A DNA stretch of 7,846 nucleotides from Desulfocapsaceae bacterium (GCA_029934775.1 JAOZLO010000117.1:1-7846); one strand, 5' to 3'. Positions 1 through 6,326 are shown, numbered from the stretch's first letter. A program made the numbers and translations. Notes: a model not told the origin generated them from the letters alone.

Positions 1-1367
1 AAAACTGGCTGGATTCCGAGGCAGCAGCTGCAAACTTGAATTTGTCCCAGCAGCAGGCGCTGAGATTGCCTTTTAATTATGCCTTAAGTCTTATCAGTGG
101 CCCACCCGGAACCGGGAAAACGTATCTTCTCGGTTGGATTATCATCGCCTTGTTCCGTCAGGCTCAAAGTGAGGGTATCCCTCTGCGCATTGCTCTGAGC
201 GCCGTCACTCATAAGGCTATTGACCAGGTGTTAAACAAATTCGCTGGACTTGTAAACAGCCATGAACTTGGTGATTTTCCGGTTCGCTGCTTGAAATGGG
301 GAAGGTGGGAAGGGAAACAGTTTGATCCGGATAGTTCTAAAATGCAGGTGGAACCATGCAGCGATTGTGGAGAAGTTTTAAACAGTCCTTATCTTATTGT
401 CGGTGGCACCGGTTTCGGTTTTTATGCTATGATGCAGAATCAGAGAGACAACCTGGTCAGTCAAAGATTCTTTGACTGGGTGATTTTCGATGAGGCTTCC
501 CAGCTGCTTATCCCCCAGGCGCTGCTTTCACTGATCCATGGTAAAGGTAATTTTCTTTTCCTGGGGGATGTTTGTCAACTGCCGCCAATAATCCGTTCAT
601 CAATCTTCAAGAATGAAACAATCAAAGGTGATAGTTTCTCTTCTGCTGAAACCCGCAGTTCCGTGCTTGAGATTTTACTGAAAAGATACCCTCAACAGAG
701 CCGGCTGCTGGATGTAACCTATCGGATGAACAATGGGATTTGTCATTTTCCCAGCCATACCTGGTATAACTGTTTGCTCTATCCGGACAAGGCAAACAGC
801 GAGAGCAGGTTGTTGCTGTCCGGGGCATCGCATAATGATCTGCTGGAGGAAATTATAAACCCTCAAAAACCACTGACTCTAGTGGGAGTTGAGCATCAGG
901 GGTGTAGTCAGGAGGCAGGTCCTGAGGCTGAATTACTGGCCGATATTGCTCACCGTTTACTCAAAAAGAATGGTGTTGGAGCGGAGCAAATTGCCATACT
1001 ATCGCCACATCGAGCCCAGAATAACACTATTGCCGAACATCTGGCACGTCTTTTGGGACATGATGATTTGCCTGTGATTGATACGGTGGAGCGTATGCAG
1101 GGTGCTGAAAGGGATGTGATTCTTTTTGGTTTTACCTGTTCTGACCCCGATTTGATTTTTTCAGAGTTTCTCAACAATCCTAACCGATTTAATGTTGTAC
1201 TTACCCGGGCCCGGCAAAAGGTAATTGTCGTTGGCAGTAAACTGTTTTTCAGATCCGTTGCTTCAACGGAAAAACAACTCCAGGATAATCGTTGTTTTAA
1301 AGATTTTTTCAATTATTGCTGTGATAATGACTGTTATTTTGAATATCCTGCCGTTATCAGGGATTAA
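1..1367 (+). CDS. Superfamily 1 UPF1/DNA2-like DNA or RNA helicase, C-terminal part (5' partial)
   Basis: Open frame runs in from the left edge (first full codon at base 3), so only the helicase core is visible. Seen in order: a Q-motif-like stretch LNLSQQQAL just before Walker A GPPGTGKT (about 99-122); SAVTHKAIDQVL (motif Ia region); motif II VIFDEASQ (about 480-503); motif III LGDVCQLPP; TVERMQGAERDVILF (motif V region, about 1083-1127); motif VI NVVLTRARQKVIVVG (about 1191-1235). The DEAxQ form of motif II and this layout are typical of the UPF1/DNA2 branch (AAA_11/AAA_12), which translocates 5'-3' on single strands using ATP. All core motifs are intact. A TTG at 36 has no Shine-Dalgarno site and the frame is open before it, so it is not taken as the start. 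The stop at 1365-1367 interlocks with the stop of the convergent toxin gene. Neighbouring BrxD-like ATPases suggest a defence role (inference); domains upstream of the window are unknown. Confidence 0.9.
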   Translation, partial: NWLDSEAAAANLNLSQQQALRLPFNYALSLISGPPGTGKTYLLGWIIIALFRQAQSEGIPLRIALSAVTHKAIDQVLNKFAGLVNSHELGDFPVRCLKWGRWEGKQFDPDSSKMQVEPCSDCGEVLNSPYLIVGGTGFGFYAMMQNQRDNLVSQRFFDWVIFDEASQLLIPQALLSLIHGKGNFLFLGDVCQLPPIIRSSIFKNETIKGDSFSSAETRSSVLEILLKRYPQQSRLLDVTYRMNNGICHFPSHTWYNCLLYPDKANSESRLLLSGASHNDLLEEIINPQKPLTLVGVEHQGCSQEAGPEAELLADIAHRLLKKNGVGAEQIAILSPHRAQNNTIAEHLARLLGHDDLPVIDTVERMQGAERDVILFGFTCSDPDLIFSEFLNNPNRFNVVLTRARQKVIVVGSKLFFRSVASTEKQLQDNRCFKDFFNYCCDNDCYFEYPAVIRD

Positions 1368-1633
1368 TCGAATAATGCTGAATGACTTCCAAGTCTGGCA
1401 GGCCTGAGCTCAAAATCCGTGATGGTATATATGAGAAGCCAATCCGGCTCAATATGACATTCCCGGTAATCCCGCCACTCACCTTTCAATTTGTGGTCGT
1501 TATATTTGGCAGGGAGCGGTTCTGGTATAGCTAAATGCTCTAATACGTGTTTTAATTTTTCCAGGCTTTTCCCTTGTCTGCCGGCTTTTTTAAAGTCTTT
1601 CTTAAATTGTGAGGTTGGTCGAATGGGTAACAT
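1364..1633 (-). CDS. yafQ: Type II toxin, YafQ-like mRNA endoribonuclease (RelE superfamily)
   Basis: 89-aa protein, the usual length for YafQ. It aligns by eye along its whole length with E. coli YafQ: NDHKLKGEWRDYRECHIEPD (residues 45-64) and the C-terminal GSHSALF. The residues known to matter for YafQ cleavage are all present: H47, H60, D64 and H84 (E. coli H50, H63, D67, H87), so the toxin should be active. YafQ-type toxins cut mRNA on the ribosome and arrest growth until antitoxin is replaced. The start overlaps the antitoxin stop by one base (TAATG at 1635-1631 on the minus strand), which indicates translational coupling; a weak GGAA lies about 9 nt upstream. The gene converges on the helicase, and the two stop codons share bases 1364-1367, so no terminator space exists between them. 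Confidence 0.9.
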   Translation of the reverse strand: MLPIRPTSQFKKDFKKAGRQGKSLEKLKHVLEHLAIPEPLPAKYNDHKLKGEWRDYRECHIEPDWLLIYTITDFELRPARLGSHSALFD

Positions 1634-1893
1634 TACAATTTTTCCAGGTTATGGAACATTTCTTCTACAGTATCATACTTTTCTCCTTCACCGTTTCTTG
1701 CTTCCTGCATTGCCTGCCTGGTTTCCTGGTTTGGAATCCGCATCTCGAAGGGAATGCCTCCATGGGCAATAATTTGTCTGTAAAACATTTCATAGGCTGA
1801 AGAGATTGATATACCAAGATTTTTGAGTATACTTTCAGCCTCCTTTTTTATTTCCGGAGTCAACCGGGCATGAGCTGTAGCTGTTTTAGCCAT
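1633..1893 (-). CDS. dinJ: Type II antitoxin, RelB/DinJ family
   Basis: 86-aa protein, first gene of the pair. The N-terminal ATAHARL strand followed by two helices (LTPEIKKEAESILKNLG and SISSAYEMFYRQII) is the ribbon-helix-helix DNA-binding and dimerisation fold. IPFEMRIPNQET (about residues 47-58) matches the RelB/DinJ family hallmark (E. coli LPFDLREPNQLT) and begins the toxin-wrapping tail. The role is to neutralise the YafQ-like toxin and repress its own promoter as dimer or complex. The start is fixed by a strong AAGGAGAA (1908-1901) seven bases before the ATG at 1893. A promoter and an inverted-repeat operator candidate lie at 1948-1988. Its presence between the helicase and the ATPase operon could stabilise the locus against loss (inference). 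Confidence 0.9.
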   Translation of the reverse strand: MAKTATAHARLTPEIKKEAESILKNLGISISSAYEMFYRQIIAHGGIPFEMRIPNQETRQAMQEARNGEGEKYDTVEEMFHNLEKL

Positions 1894-1947
1894 ATCACTA
1901 TTCTCCTTATTCTTTTAATGCCGTAAATATTATGCCTGAGATACTCA

Positions 1948-1970
1948 ATGTATAACATAATGGTACACAT
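1948..1970. promoter_or_regulatory. Imperfect inverted repeat, candidate antitoxin operator
   Basis: Arms ATGTATAAC (1948-1956) and GGTACACAT (1962-1970) are inverted copies matching at seven of nine positions, with a 5-bp AT-rich centre. The element covers the -10 and expected start of the toxin-antitoxin promoter, where RelB/DinJ-type ribbon-helix-helix repressors bind. A second short palindrome, TGAGATACTCA (1937-1947), abuts it and could be another half-site. Binding is inferred from placement only. Confidence 0.45.
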
Positions 1971-1988
1971 AGTTCATGAGGTCGTCAA
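1960..1988 (-). promoter_or_regulatory. Candidate sigma70 promoter of the antitoxin-toxin operon
   Basis: On the minus strand TTGACG (1988-1983, five of six to TTGACA) is followed after exactly 17 bases by TACCAT (1965-1960, four of six to TATAAT). This predicts a start near 1953 and a leader of about 60 nt before the antitoxin ATG. A second weaker -10 (CATAAT, 1934-1929) has no good -35. Position and strand fit the TA operon; strength is a guess. Confidence 0.5.
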
Positions 1989-2020
1989 GTTGCTATTTTA
2001 ATAGAAGAGGAAGTGATTTT

Positions 2021-2164
2021 ATGAGAATTCAGTTGTCGATAATGCATCAATCTGATATTTTCTGCAGCAGAACGATTCTACCGGTTCGTAAACTCCCCTT
2101 ATCCTCGATAAACGGGATTTTTTTCAATACCCTTGGAAGACGAGTACGATCTTCCGGGAAATAA
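2021..2164 (+). CDS. Possible 47-aa small or leader ORF, unrecognised
   Basis: ATG at 2021 has a good Shine-Dalgarno (GAGGAAG, 2007-2013) seven bases upstream and opens a 47-codon frame ending 13 bp before the 278-aa gene. The peptide is rich in Arg, Ser, Leu and Ile, has no recognisable domain, and its codons run straight through the terminator-like hairpin at 2095-2124. A longer frame from ATG 1976 lacks a ribosome site. The ribosome site is the only real support, so this may be a leader peptide coupled to the hairpins or pure chance. Confidence 0.22.
   Translation: MRIQLSIMHQSDIFCSRTILPVRKLPLSSINGIFFNTLGRRVRSSGK
2060..2072. repeat. Perfect 13-bp palindrome TTCTGC-A-GCAGAA
   Basis: Two perfect 6-base inverted arms around a single A. 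It overlaps a weak promoter-like pair on the + strand (TTGTCG 2033-2038, 17 bp, TATTTT 2056-2061), so it could be an operator for the downstream operon. With a one-base centre it fits a protein site better than an RNA hairpin. No binding protein is identified. Confidence 0.3.
2095..2124 (+). terminator. Terminator-like hairpin with T7 tract upstream of the ATPase operon
   Basis: TTATC (2099-2103) pairs perfectly with GATAA (2107-2111) over a 3-base loop. CCC (2096-2098) then pairs with GGG (2114-2116) across a 2-base AC bulge, and seven T residues follow at 2118-2124. This is the layout of an intrinsic terminator on the + strand. No convincing + strand gene ends nearby: the helicase stops about 730 bp upstream. 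It may therefore insulate the operon from read-through, or act as an attenuator within its leader. Confidence 0.45.
2130..2158 (+). promoter_or_regulatory. Second hairpin in the leader, 19 bp before the 278-aa gene
   Basis: GGAAGA (2135-2140) and TCTTCC (2150-2155) are perfect inverted arms around a 9-base loop. CCC (2130-2132) and GGG (2156-2158) extend the stem past a TT bulge. No T tract follows, so it is not itself a terminator. Lying between the terminator-like hairpin and the start codon, it could shape ribosome access or protect a processed 5' end (inference). Confidence 0.35.
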
Positions 2165-2177
2165 GAGAACTTAAATT

Positions 2178-3014
2178 ATGGACAACGATTCTTACCTGCT
2201 GGAAAAACAAGAAAGATTAAATGAAATTACCCGTCCGTTTCAAAAGGAATTGAATCATGGACAGCGTCTGGCAGGTTTCTTGAAACAGTGTATTCGCTGT
2301 GTCGGGCGTGATGATTTTCTGCAACTCGACGAATTACTGAACAGTAAAATGGCGGATAATGTGGAGAAGGAAGAAGCTTTGGCAGACTGCAGGCCTCTTT
2401 TTGATGACTTACGGGGGAACGCCCGGGATAAGGTTGCTCGTTACAGAATTGAACTTATCGGGGATCTGACCGATTTGGGAAAGGAGGCCGGTCTTGACAT
2501 TGTTATTGACTTTCCCCGTTTCAGTATTTTGAAAGGAATTGATGGAGAGATTGCCTTTGCTGACCGTACTACAACCATCAACAAAAAAGTAATGAAATCA
2601 ATTGATCCCCGCCGTATTGTTACAGCCTTGGGAAGACTGAAAAAAGAACTGTATGATCGGCCTTTTGATCCACAAAAATATGTCGACAGCCTCCATGAGG
2701 TTTATGCCAGGAGCTGTAAAACAGATAATCTGTCTGCTGCTTCCCCTGTTGCTATCCAACGGTTTTACCTGGAATATGGGATCTCTCTGCAGAGTAAAGT
2801 ATTTTTCACCAACATGGAGAAAGGCAAGTTTCGTGGATATAGTCTGGAGCAGTTCAGTGTTGATCTATGGCGGTGCTTTGAAGCGGGTATTACTACAACT
2901 ACCGGGGGCATGAGTTTCAAATTGACTTCCGGGCGTAATTTTTGTCTCTGGCTGCTTGACAGCACAGGTGAGCGTAAACAGATTGCTTCAATTTCTTTTC
3001 AGGAGAGTAAATAA
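2178..3014 (+). CDS. Unrecognised 278-aa protein, first gene of the BrxD-like ATPase operon
   Basis: I do not recognise this family. The protein is soluble, with no signal peptide or membrane segment. Residues 1-105 look almost wholly helical and highly charged. Residues 106-137 read as a strand-rich patch (DIVIDFPRF, then GEIAFADRTTTINKK). A helical stretch with RRIVTALGRLKKELYDRPFDP follows (about 145-165), and the C-terminal 30-35 residues look like beta-strands (MSFKLTSGRNFCLWLL, then KQIASISF). No Walker, nuclease or methylase motif is visible. Its stop overlaps the next start by one base (TAATG at 3012-3016), implying coupled translation and close stoichiometry with the first ATPase, so a structural or adaptor subunit of the same complex is the best inference. 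The Shine-Dalgarno is only a weak AAGAGA (2163-2168). TerB was considered because TerB proteins accompany such ATPases in Shango, but no TerB motif was seen. Confidence 0.85.
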   Translation: MDNDSYLLEKQERLNEITRPFQKELNHGQRLAGFLKQCIRCVGRDDFLQLDELLNSKMADNVEKEEALADCRPLFDDLRGNARDKVARYRIELIGDLTDLGKEAGLDIVIDFPRFSILKGIDGEIAFADRTTTINKKVMKSIDPRRIVTALGRLKKELYDRPFDPQKYVDSLHEVYARSCKTDNLSAASPVAIQRFYLEYGISLQSKVFFTNMEKGKFRGYSLEQFSVDLWRCFEAGITTTTGGMSFKLTSGRNFCLWLLDSTGERKQIASISFQESK

Positions 3015-4309
3015 TGGCCAATGGAGAAAAAATAGACAACCTGGGGCCCTTTAAGGCACGTTCCATCATTGAAGAGCTTCGCAACGGAAGTGTTCCTGCC
3101 GATTATGTGCCTTTTTTTACCGTGGGTCGTGACAACTGGCTGACCTATATAGAAGACGATCTTGTCAATTATATAGCAAAAGGTGGAGCCAAGGTTCGTT
3201 TTCTTCATGGTAATTATGGTGATGGAAAGACCCATATCATGTCTGTGATTCGTCATATTGCTCTGCAGCAGGGATTTGGTGTTTCTTTTGTCGTCTTGAC
3301 GCGGGAAGTCCCTATTCACAAATTTGAGGCTGTTTATCAGGCCATTGTTCAGCAGCTTTGTGGTAATTTTAAAGGAACTGGTATCCGTACATTTCTCAAT
3401 CAGTGGCTTGATAATCTTGGTTCTTCTAAAAAGCCTCTCAGTAAAGAACAGATCACAGAATTGAGTGAAACCCTGCGTAATCTGCCAGGCATGAATATTA
3501 ATTTTGCAAATGGATTGGTTGCTCTGGTGAATAACAGGTTTTTACCCCTGCAGGAGAATGAACTGCAGGATGAACGTATCGAAGAGAGGGAAACCGTTTT
3601 TCGTTGGTTTGAAGCTGGAAAAATTACTAAGCGGGAGCTTAAACCATTTTCTATTTTTGAAGTTGTAAGCAAAGCCAACAGCAAGCAGATTCTCAACTCC
3701 TTAAACAGTTTCTTGCGTTTTTGTGGATATAAAGGACTCATTCTGTTGTTAGATGAACTGGAAACGGTGATTGCTCAGGCCACTTCCATTCGTAACGCTG
3801 CCTATGAGAATGTGCGTCTTCTCATAGATAACACAGAACAGGCCACATGTTTTCATATTTTTTTCGCCATTATTCCTGACTTGTTACTGGTGGAGAAAGG
3901 CTTTAAATCATACGATGCGCTGTGGAGCAGGGTACGTTCTATTGGTCAGCAGAAACAACGACTTAATTATCGAGGAGTTCTCGTTGATCTCCATAGAACG
4001 CCTTTAAAATCGAAAGAATTAGTCAATCTTGGACAGTTTTTAAGACAGATTCACCAGATAGCCTATCGCTGGGATGCAACCGATGCAATTCCAGACAAAC
4101 TTTTACTGGATATTTGCGAAAATCAGAAAAAAATGGGCTTACTTAGTGAAGTCAGGCTGTTTATAAAGCAGGTTATTAGTCTACTTGATCTTGCTGAACA
4201 AGGTGAAAAGATACCTGAAAACACAGATCTTACAGAACATATTGTCACAAGTCAGCAGGAACTGGAGCAGGAAAAGGTAGAAAAACTGCAGCCAAGCTGG
4301 GATAATTAA
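3014..4309 (+). CDS. BrxC/BrxD-superfamily P-loop ATPase A (DUF2791)
   Basis: 431-aa ATPase close to BrxD length. The N-terminal helix AARSII-type start (ARSIIEELRNGSVPADYV), a VGRD turn near residue 38, then GGAKVRFLHGNYGDGKTH (Walker A G66 to K72-T73) are the BrxD pattern. FVVLTREVP and the FEAVYQAIV helix follow. The middle shows RWFEAGKITKREL and NSFLRFCGYKGLILLLDELE (Walker B D247-E248), again family-typical. The C-terminal part is helical (about 330-400) with an acidic Glu/Gln-rich tail. BrxD-type proteins are AAA-like ATPases of BREX type 2 and related systems; exact substrate is unknown. The start has AGGAG (3001-3005) eight bases upstream and overlaps the preceding stop. Both catalytic motifs are intact. 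Likely a partner of ATPase B next door. Confidence 0.88.
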   Translation: MANGEKIDNLGPFKARSIIEELRNGSVPADYVPFFTVGRDNWLTYIEDDLVNYIAKGGAKVRFLHGNYGDGKTHIMSVIRHIALQQGFGVSFVVLTREVPIHKFEAVYQAIVQQLCGNFKGTGIRTFLNQWLDNLGSSKKPLSKEQITELSETLRNLPGMNINFANGLVALVNNRFLPLQENELQDERIEERETVFRWFEAGKITKRELKPFSIFEVVSKANSKQILNSLNSFLRFCGYKGLILLLDELETVIAQATSIRNAAYENVRLLIDNTEQATCFHIFFAIIPDLLLVEKGFKSYDALWSRVRSIGQQKQRLNYRGVLVDLHRTPLKSKELVNLGQFLRQIHQIAYRWDATDAIPDKLLLDICENQKKMGLLSEVRLFIKQVISLLDLAEQGEKIPENTDLTEHIVTSQQELEQEKVEKLQPSWDN

Positions 4310-4318
4310 CCGATAAAT

Positions 4319-5557
4319 ATGAATGATTTTACCAGCCTGCTGGAAAGCAGTGATAATTTTATATTGAGAAGAGCTGTAGAACGGTTGCGGGACGGCCTTT
4401 TTGATCCATTTGCTGTCAAGCTTTTAACTGCCCGTGAACTGCAACTTAACAAACTGTTTGACAGGGGTGCTCAATTACTTTCCCGCAACGAACCATCACA
4501 TCTTTGTATTTGTGGTGCTTATGGTCAGGGGAAATCCCACAGTTTGACGTATATGCAGGAACGCGCTCTAAGTCAGGGTTTTGTCACCAGCCTGATCAAT
4601 CTTGATCCCAGGGAAATTCCCTTTCATGATTTTCGTCAGGTCTACCGGGCTCTGGTGAGTCGGATCTGTATTCCAGGAAGTGATGACACCTTGGAACAAT
4701 ACTGGAAAAAGTGGGCTCAAGAACAGAAAACAGTCCAGGGAAACATGGCAGGAGTAGTGGAGACTATCCCTGCTTCCATGCCCCATTTCTTCAAGTCTGT
4801 TCTGACTGCTATTGTCGGGAAGAATATACCACTTTCCAGAAAACAGAGGCATCTGAAAAAAAATAAAACTTTTCGACCTCGTGAATTTCCATGGCTGCTT
4901 GCCAATGCCCTGAAGGGTGAGAGTTTACCTGTATATCGTTTACGTCACGCGCTGAGATATAGACAGGTGTCATTTTATAAAGAGGCTTCTCTTGTATGTA
5001 ATGGCTGGGAAACCTATTTTCAAACCGTATGCAGCCTCGCGGAATTATTCGAAAACATGGGTTTTAAGGGTTGGGTTCTGCTTTTTGACGAGGGAGAATC
5101 CATTGGCCAGCGGCCTGTCAATATTCGCCGGAAAAGTTATATGATACTGGATCGGTTTTTTTCATCCGCTGCTGCTTTGCCGGGACTTTATCCCATATTT
5201 GCCTTTACAGATGGATTTTTTATGCAGGTGCGGGGCGAAGACTATGAACGGGTTTACACCAGTAAAGGGCAGGAATGCCCTTATTTTGAAAAGAATTATG
5301 GAGAGTTATGGCAACATTTAAATGTCCATCATTTACACGATCTTGTGGCGGAGGATTGGCAGAATATAATAACCAGGTTGACTGATCTACATGCCAGAGC
5401 CTATAACTGGACACCGTCAGTGGAAGAGATTGGAGGACGAATGGCTGAACTTCTGGAAGAAACAGTTGAGCGGGAGGCTCGCTTAAAGATAAAAGGTCTT
5501 GTCGAGTACCTGGATATCGGTCAGCAGGAAGTAGTTCTGGGTTATAATCAAGCGTAA
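4319..5557 (+). CDS. BrxC/BrxD-superfamily P-loop ATPase B (DUF2791), diverged paralogue of ATPase A
   Basis: 412-aa protein with the same plan as its neighbour: helical start (RRAVERLRDGLFDPF), Walker A GAYGQGKS (G66 to K72-S73, the same residue number as in ATPase A), INLDPREIPFHDFRQVYRAL, and Walker B GWVLLFDEGES (D257-E258). Between the two motifs it carries a very basic stretch, about residues 172-188 (SRKQRHLKKNKTFRPR), which ATPase A lacks and which could touch nucleic acid. The gene starts 9 bp after the upstream stop with no Shine-Dalgarno site, so translation probably depends on re-initiation. An A8 run at 4856-4863 makes an A_AAA_AAT slippery heptamer. No clear terminator follows. 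The pair may form a mixed ring or filament (inference). Confidence 0.85.
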   Translation: MNDFTSLLESSDNFILRRAVERLRDGLFDPFAVKLLTARELQLNKLFDRGAQLLSRNEPSHLCICGAYGQGKSHSLTYMQERALSQGFVTSLINLDPREIPFHDFRQVYRALVSRICIPGSDDTLEQYWKKWAQEQKTVQGNMAGVVETIPASMPHFFKSVLTAIVGKNIPLSRKQRHLKKNKTFRPREFPWLLANALKGESLPVYRLRHALRYRQVSFYKEASLVCNGWETYFQTVCSLAELFENMGFKGWVLLFDEGESIGQRPVNIRRKSYMILDRFFSSAAALPGLYPIFAFTDGFFMQVRGEDYERVYTSKGQECPYFEKNYGELWQHLNVHHLHDLVAEDWQNIITRLTDLHARAYNWTPSVEEIGGRMAELLEETVEREARLKIKGLVEYLDIGQQEVVLGYNQA

Positions 5558-5687
5558 GGTACTACACACCCCACAAGGGGGGTATAAGTGCCATGGTGGT
5601 ATCCTTGAGTTTCTGATTCTAATACTGTCCCACGGTTTCTAGTTTTTTATTACATCTTTTACGGAGTAAGGCACTAAAAGGATTTCT
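5558..5687. other. 130-bp gap between the ATPase operon and rdgC; probable cassette edge
   Basis: Holds a small hairpin, ACCCC (5568-5572) with GGGGT (5579-5583), soon after the ATPase B stop. No T tract follows, so termination there would be weak or Rho-dependent. A CCATGG palindrome (5591-5596) and a TAATAC at 5620-5625 are visible, but no -35 is properly spaced from the latter. No tRNA end, attachment repeat or insertion sequence end was found. The change from defence-like to housekeeping genes makes this the likely boundary. Confidence 0.4.
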
Positions 5688-6293
5688 ATGGGATTATTAA
5701 AAGGTTCTGCAAGTTTTGTTCGATTTACAATAGAAGGTGATTTGCCGGAAAACCCGTTGGATTATATAGCAGACAGGGTTGTTTCGTTTTCATTTAAGGA
5801 TATTGATGATACCTACGATGAATATTCTATTGGCTGGGTGTCGATTCTCAATATGTTTGATTCTGAGTTTCAGTTCGCATCATATGTTGCCGGAGATTAT
5901 ATCACTCTGACCCTGCGAATAGATGAGCGGAAAGTCTCTCCTGCTATACTCAAAAAGTTTACACAAAAAGAAGAAGAACGGATCAAAAATGAGCGTCAGA
6001 TCCCAAAACTCAGCCGAACAATGAAGGTTGAGATAAAAGAGCGGGTCAGGGTAGAGCTCATGAGAAAGGCCATCCCGGTCCCTTCAACTTTTGAATTGTG
6101 CTGGAATCTTTCTGAATCCACATTGCTTTTTTTCTCAACGAATAAGAAAATCCATGCGGTACTGGAGGATTTTTTTAAAGAAAGCTTTGGTTTTTTGATT
6201 CGTCAGCAGATACCCTATACGATAGCGGAACATCTGCTCGACGAGGAGAGTCAACTGTTGCTGGGGAATGTATCACCGCAGATATTTGTATAA
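5688..6293 (+). CDS. rdgC: RdgC-like recombination-associated DNA-binding protein (short, N-terminal half)
   Basis: 201 aa against about 300 for E. coli RdgC, which forms a dimeric ring on double-stranded DNA and limits RecA filament loading. Matching features by eye: SIGWVS (47-52) aligned to the E. coli MGWVPP; strands YITLTLRIDERKVSPAILKK where E. coli has a similar strand and ILPSPVIKQ; a long charged helix full of Lys/Glu/Arg (about 90-122); KAIPVPSTFELCWN (about 123-136) aligned to the LLPRAFSRF region; then FFSTNKKIHAVLEDFFKESFG. The end at FLIRQQIPYTIAEHLL falls where the E. coli protein enters its C-terminal half, which is absent here but seems to be encoded by the next gene. Start ATG has AAGGA (5678-5682) five bases upstream. 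Probably a core gene rather than part of the defence cassette. Confidence 0.75.
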   Translation: MGLLKGSASFVRFTIEGDLPENPLDYIADRVVSFSFKDIDDTYDEYSIGWVSILNMFDSEFQFASYVAGDYITLTLRIDERKVSPAILKKFTQKEEERIKNERQIPKLSRTMKVEIKERVRVELMRKAIPVPSTFELCWNLSESTLLFFSTNKKIHAVLEDFFKESFGFLIRQQIPYTIAEHLLDEESQLLLGNVSPQIFV

Positions 6294-6326
6294 ATGTTTT
6301 TCTATTAATATTTTCAGGAAAGTACT

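Noticed and set aside
36..38. TTG as the start of the helicase
   Set aside because: The frame is open to the left edge, no ribosome site precedes it, and it falls only about 20 residues before Walker A, so the protein surely begins outside the window.
950..1312. 120-codon minus-strand frame inside the helicase
   Set aside because: Lies opposite intact helicase motifs V and VI; Arg/Ser-rich composition of an antisense shadow and no ribosome site.
1976..2020. Longer start (ATG 1976) for the small leader ORF
   Set aside because: No Shine-Dalgarno; the ATG at 2021 has a clear one. Even the short form is doubtful.
2078..2100. tRNA T-arm-like GGTTCG in the leader
   Set aside because: The flanking bases do not form the 5-bp T stem and no other arm or acceptor can be built.
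2178..5557. Assignment to canonical Shango or a named BREX type
   Set aside because: No TerB, PglZ, methylase or BrxA/B/F protein is visible and the helicase is of UPF1/DNA2 type; only relatedness of the ATPases is supported.
5568..5590. Intrinsic terminator after ATPase B
   Set aside because: Stem is only five pairs and is followed by TATAAGTG with no T tract.
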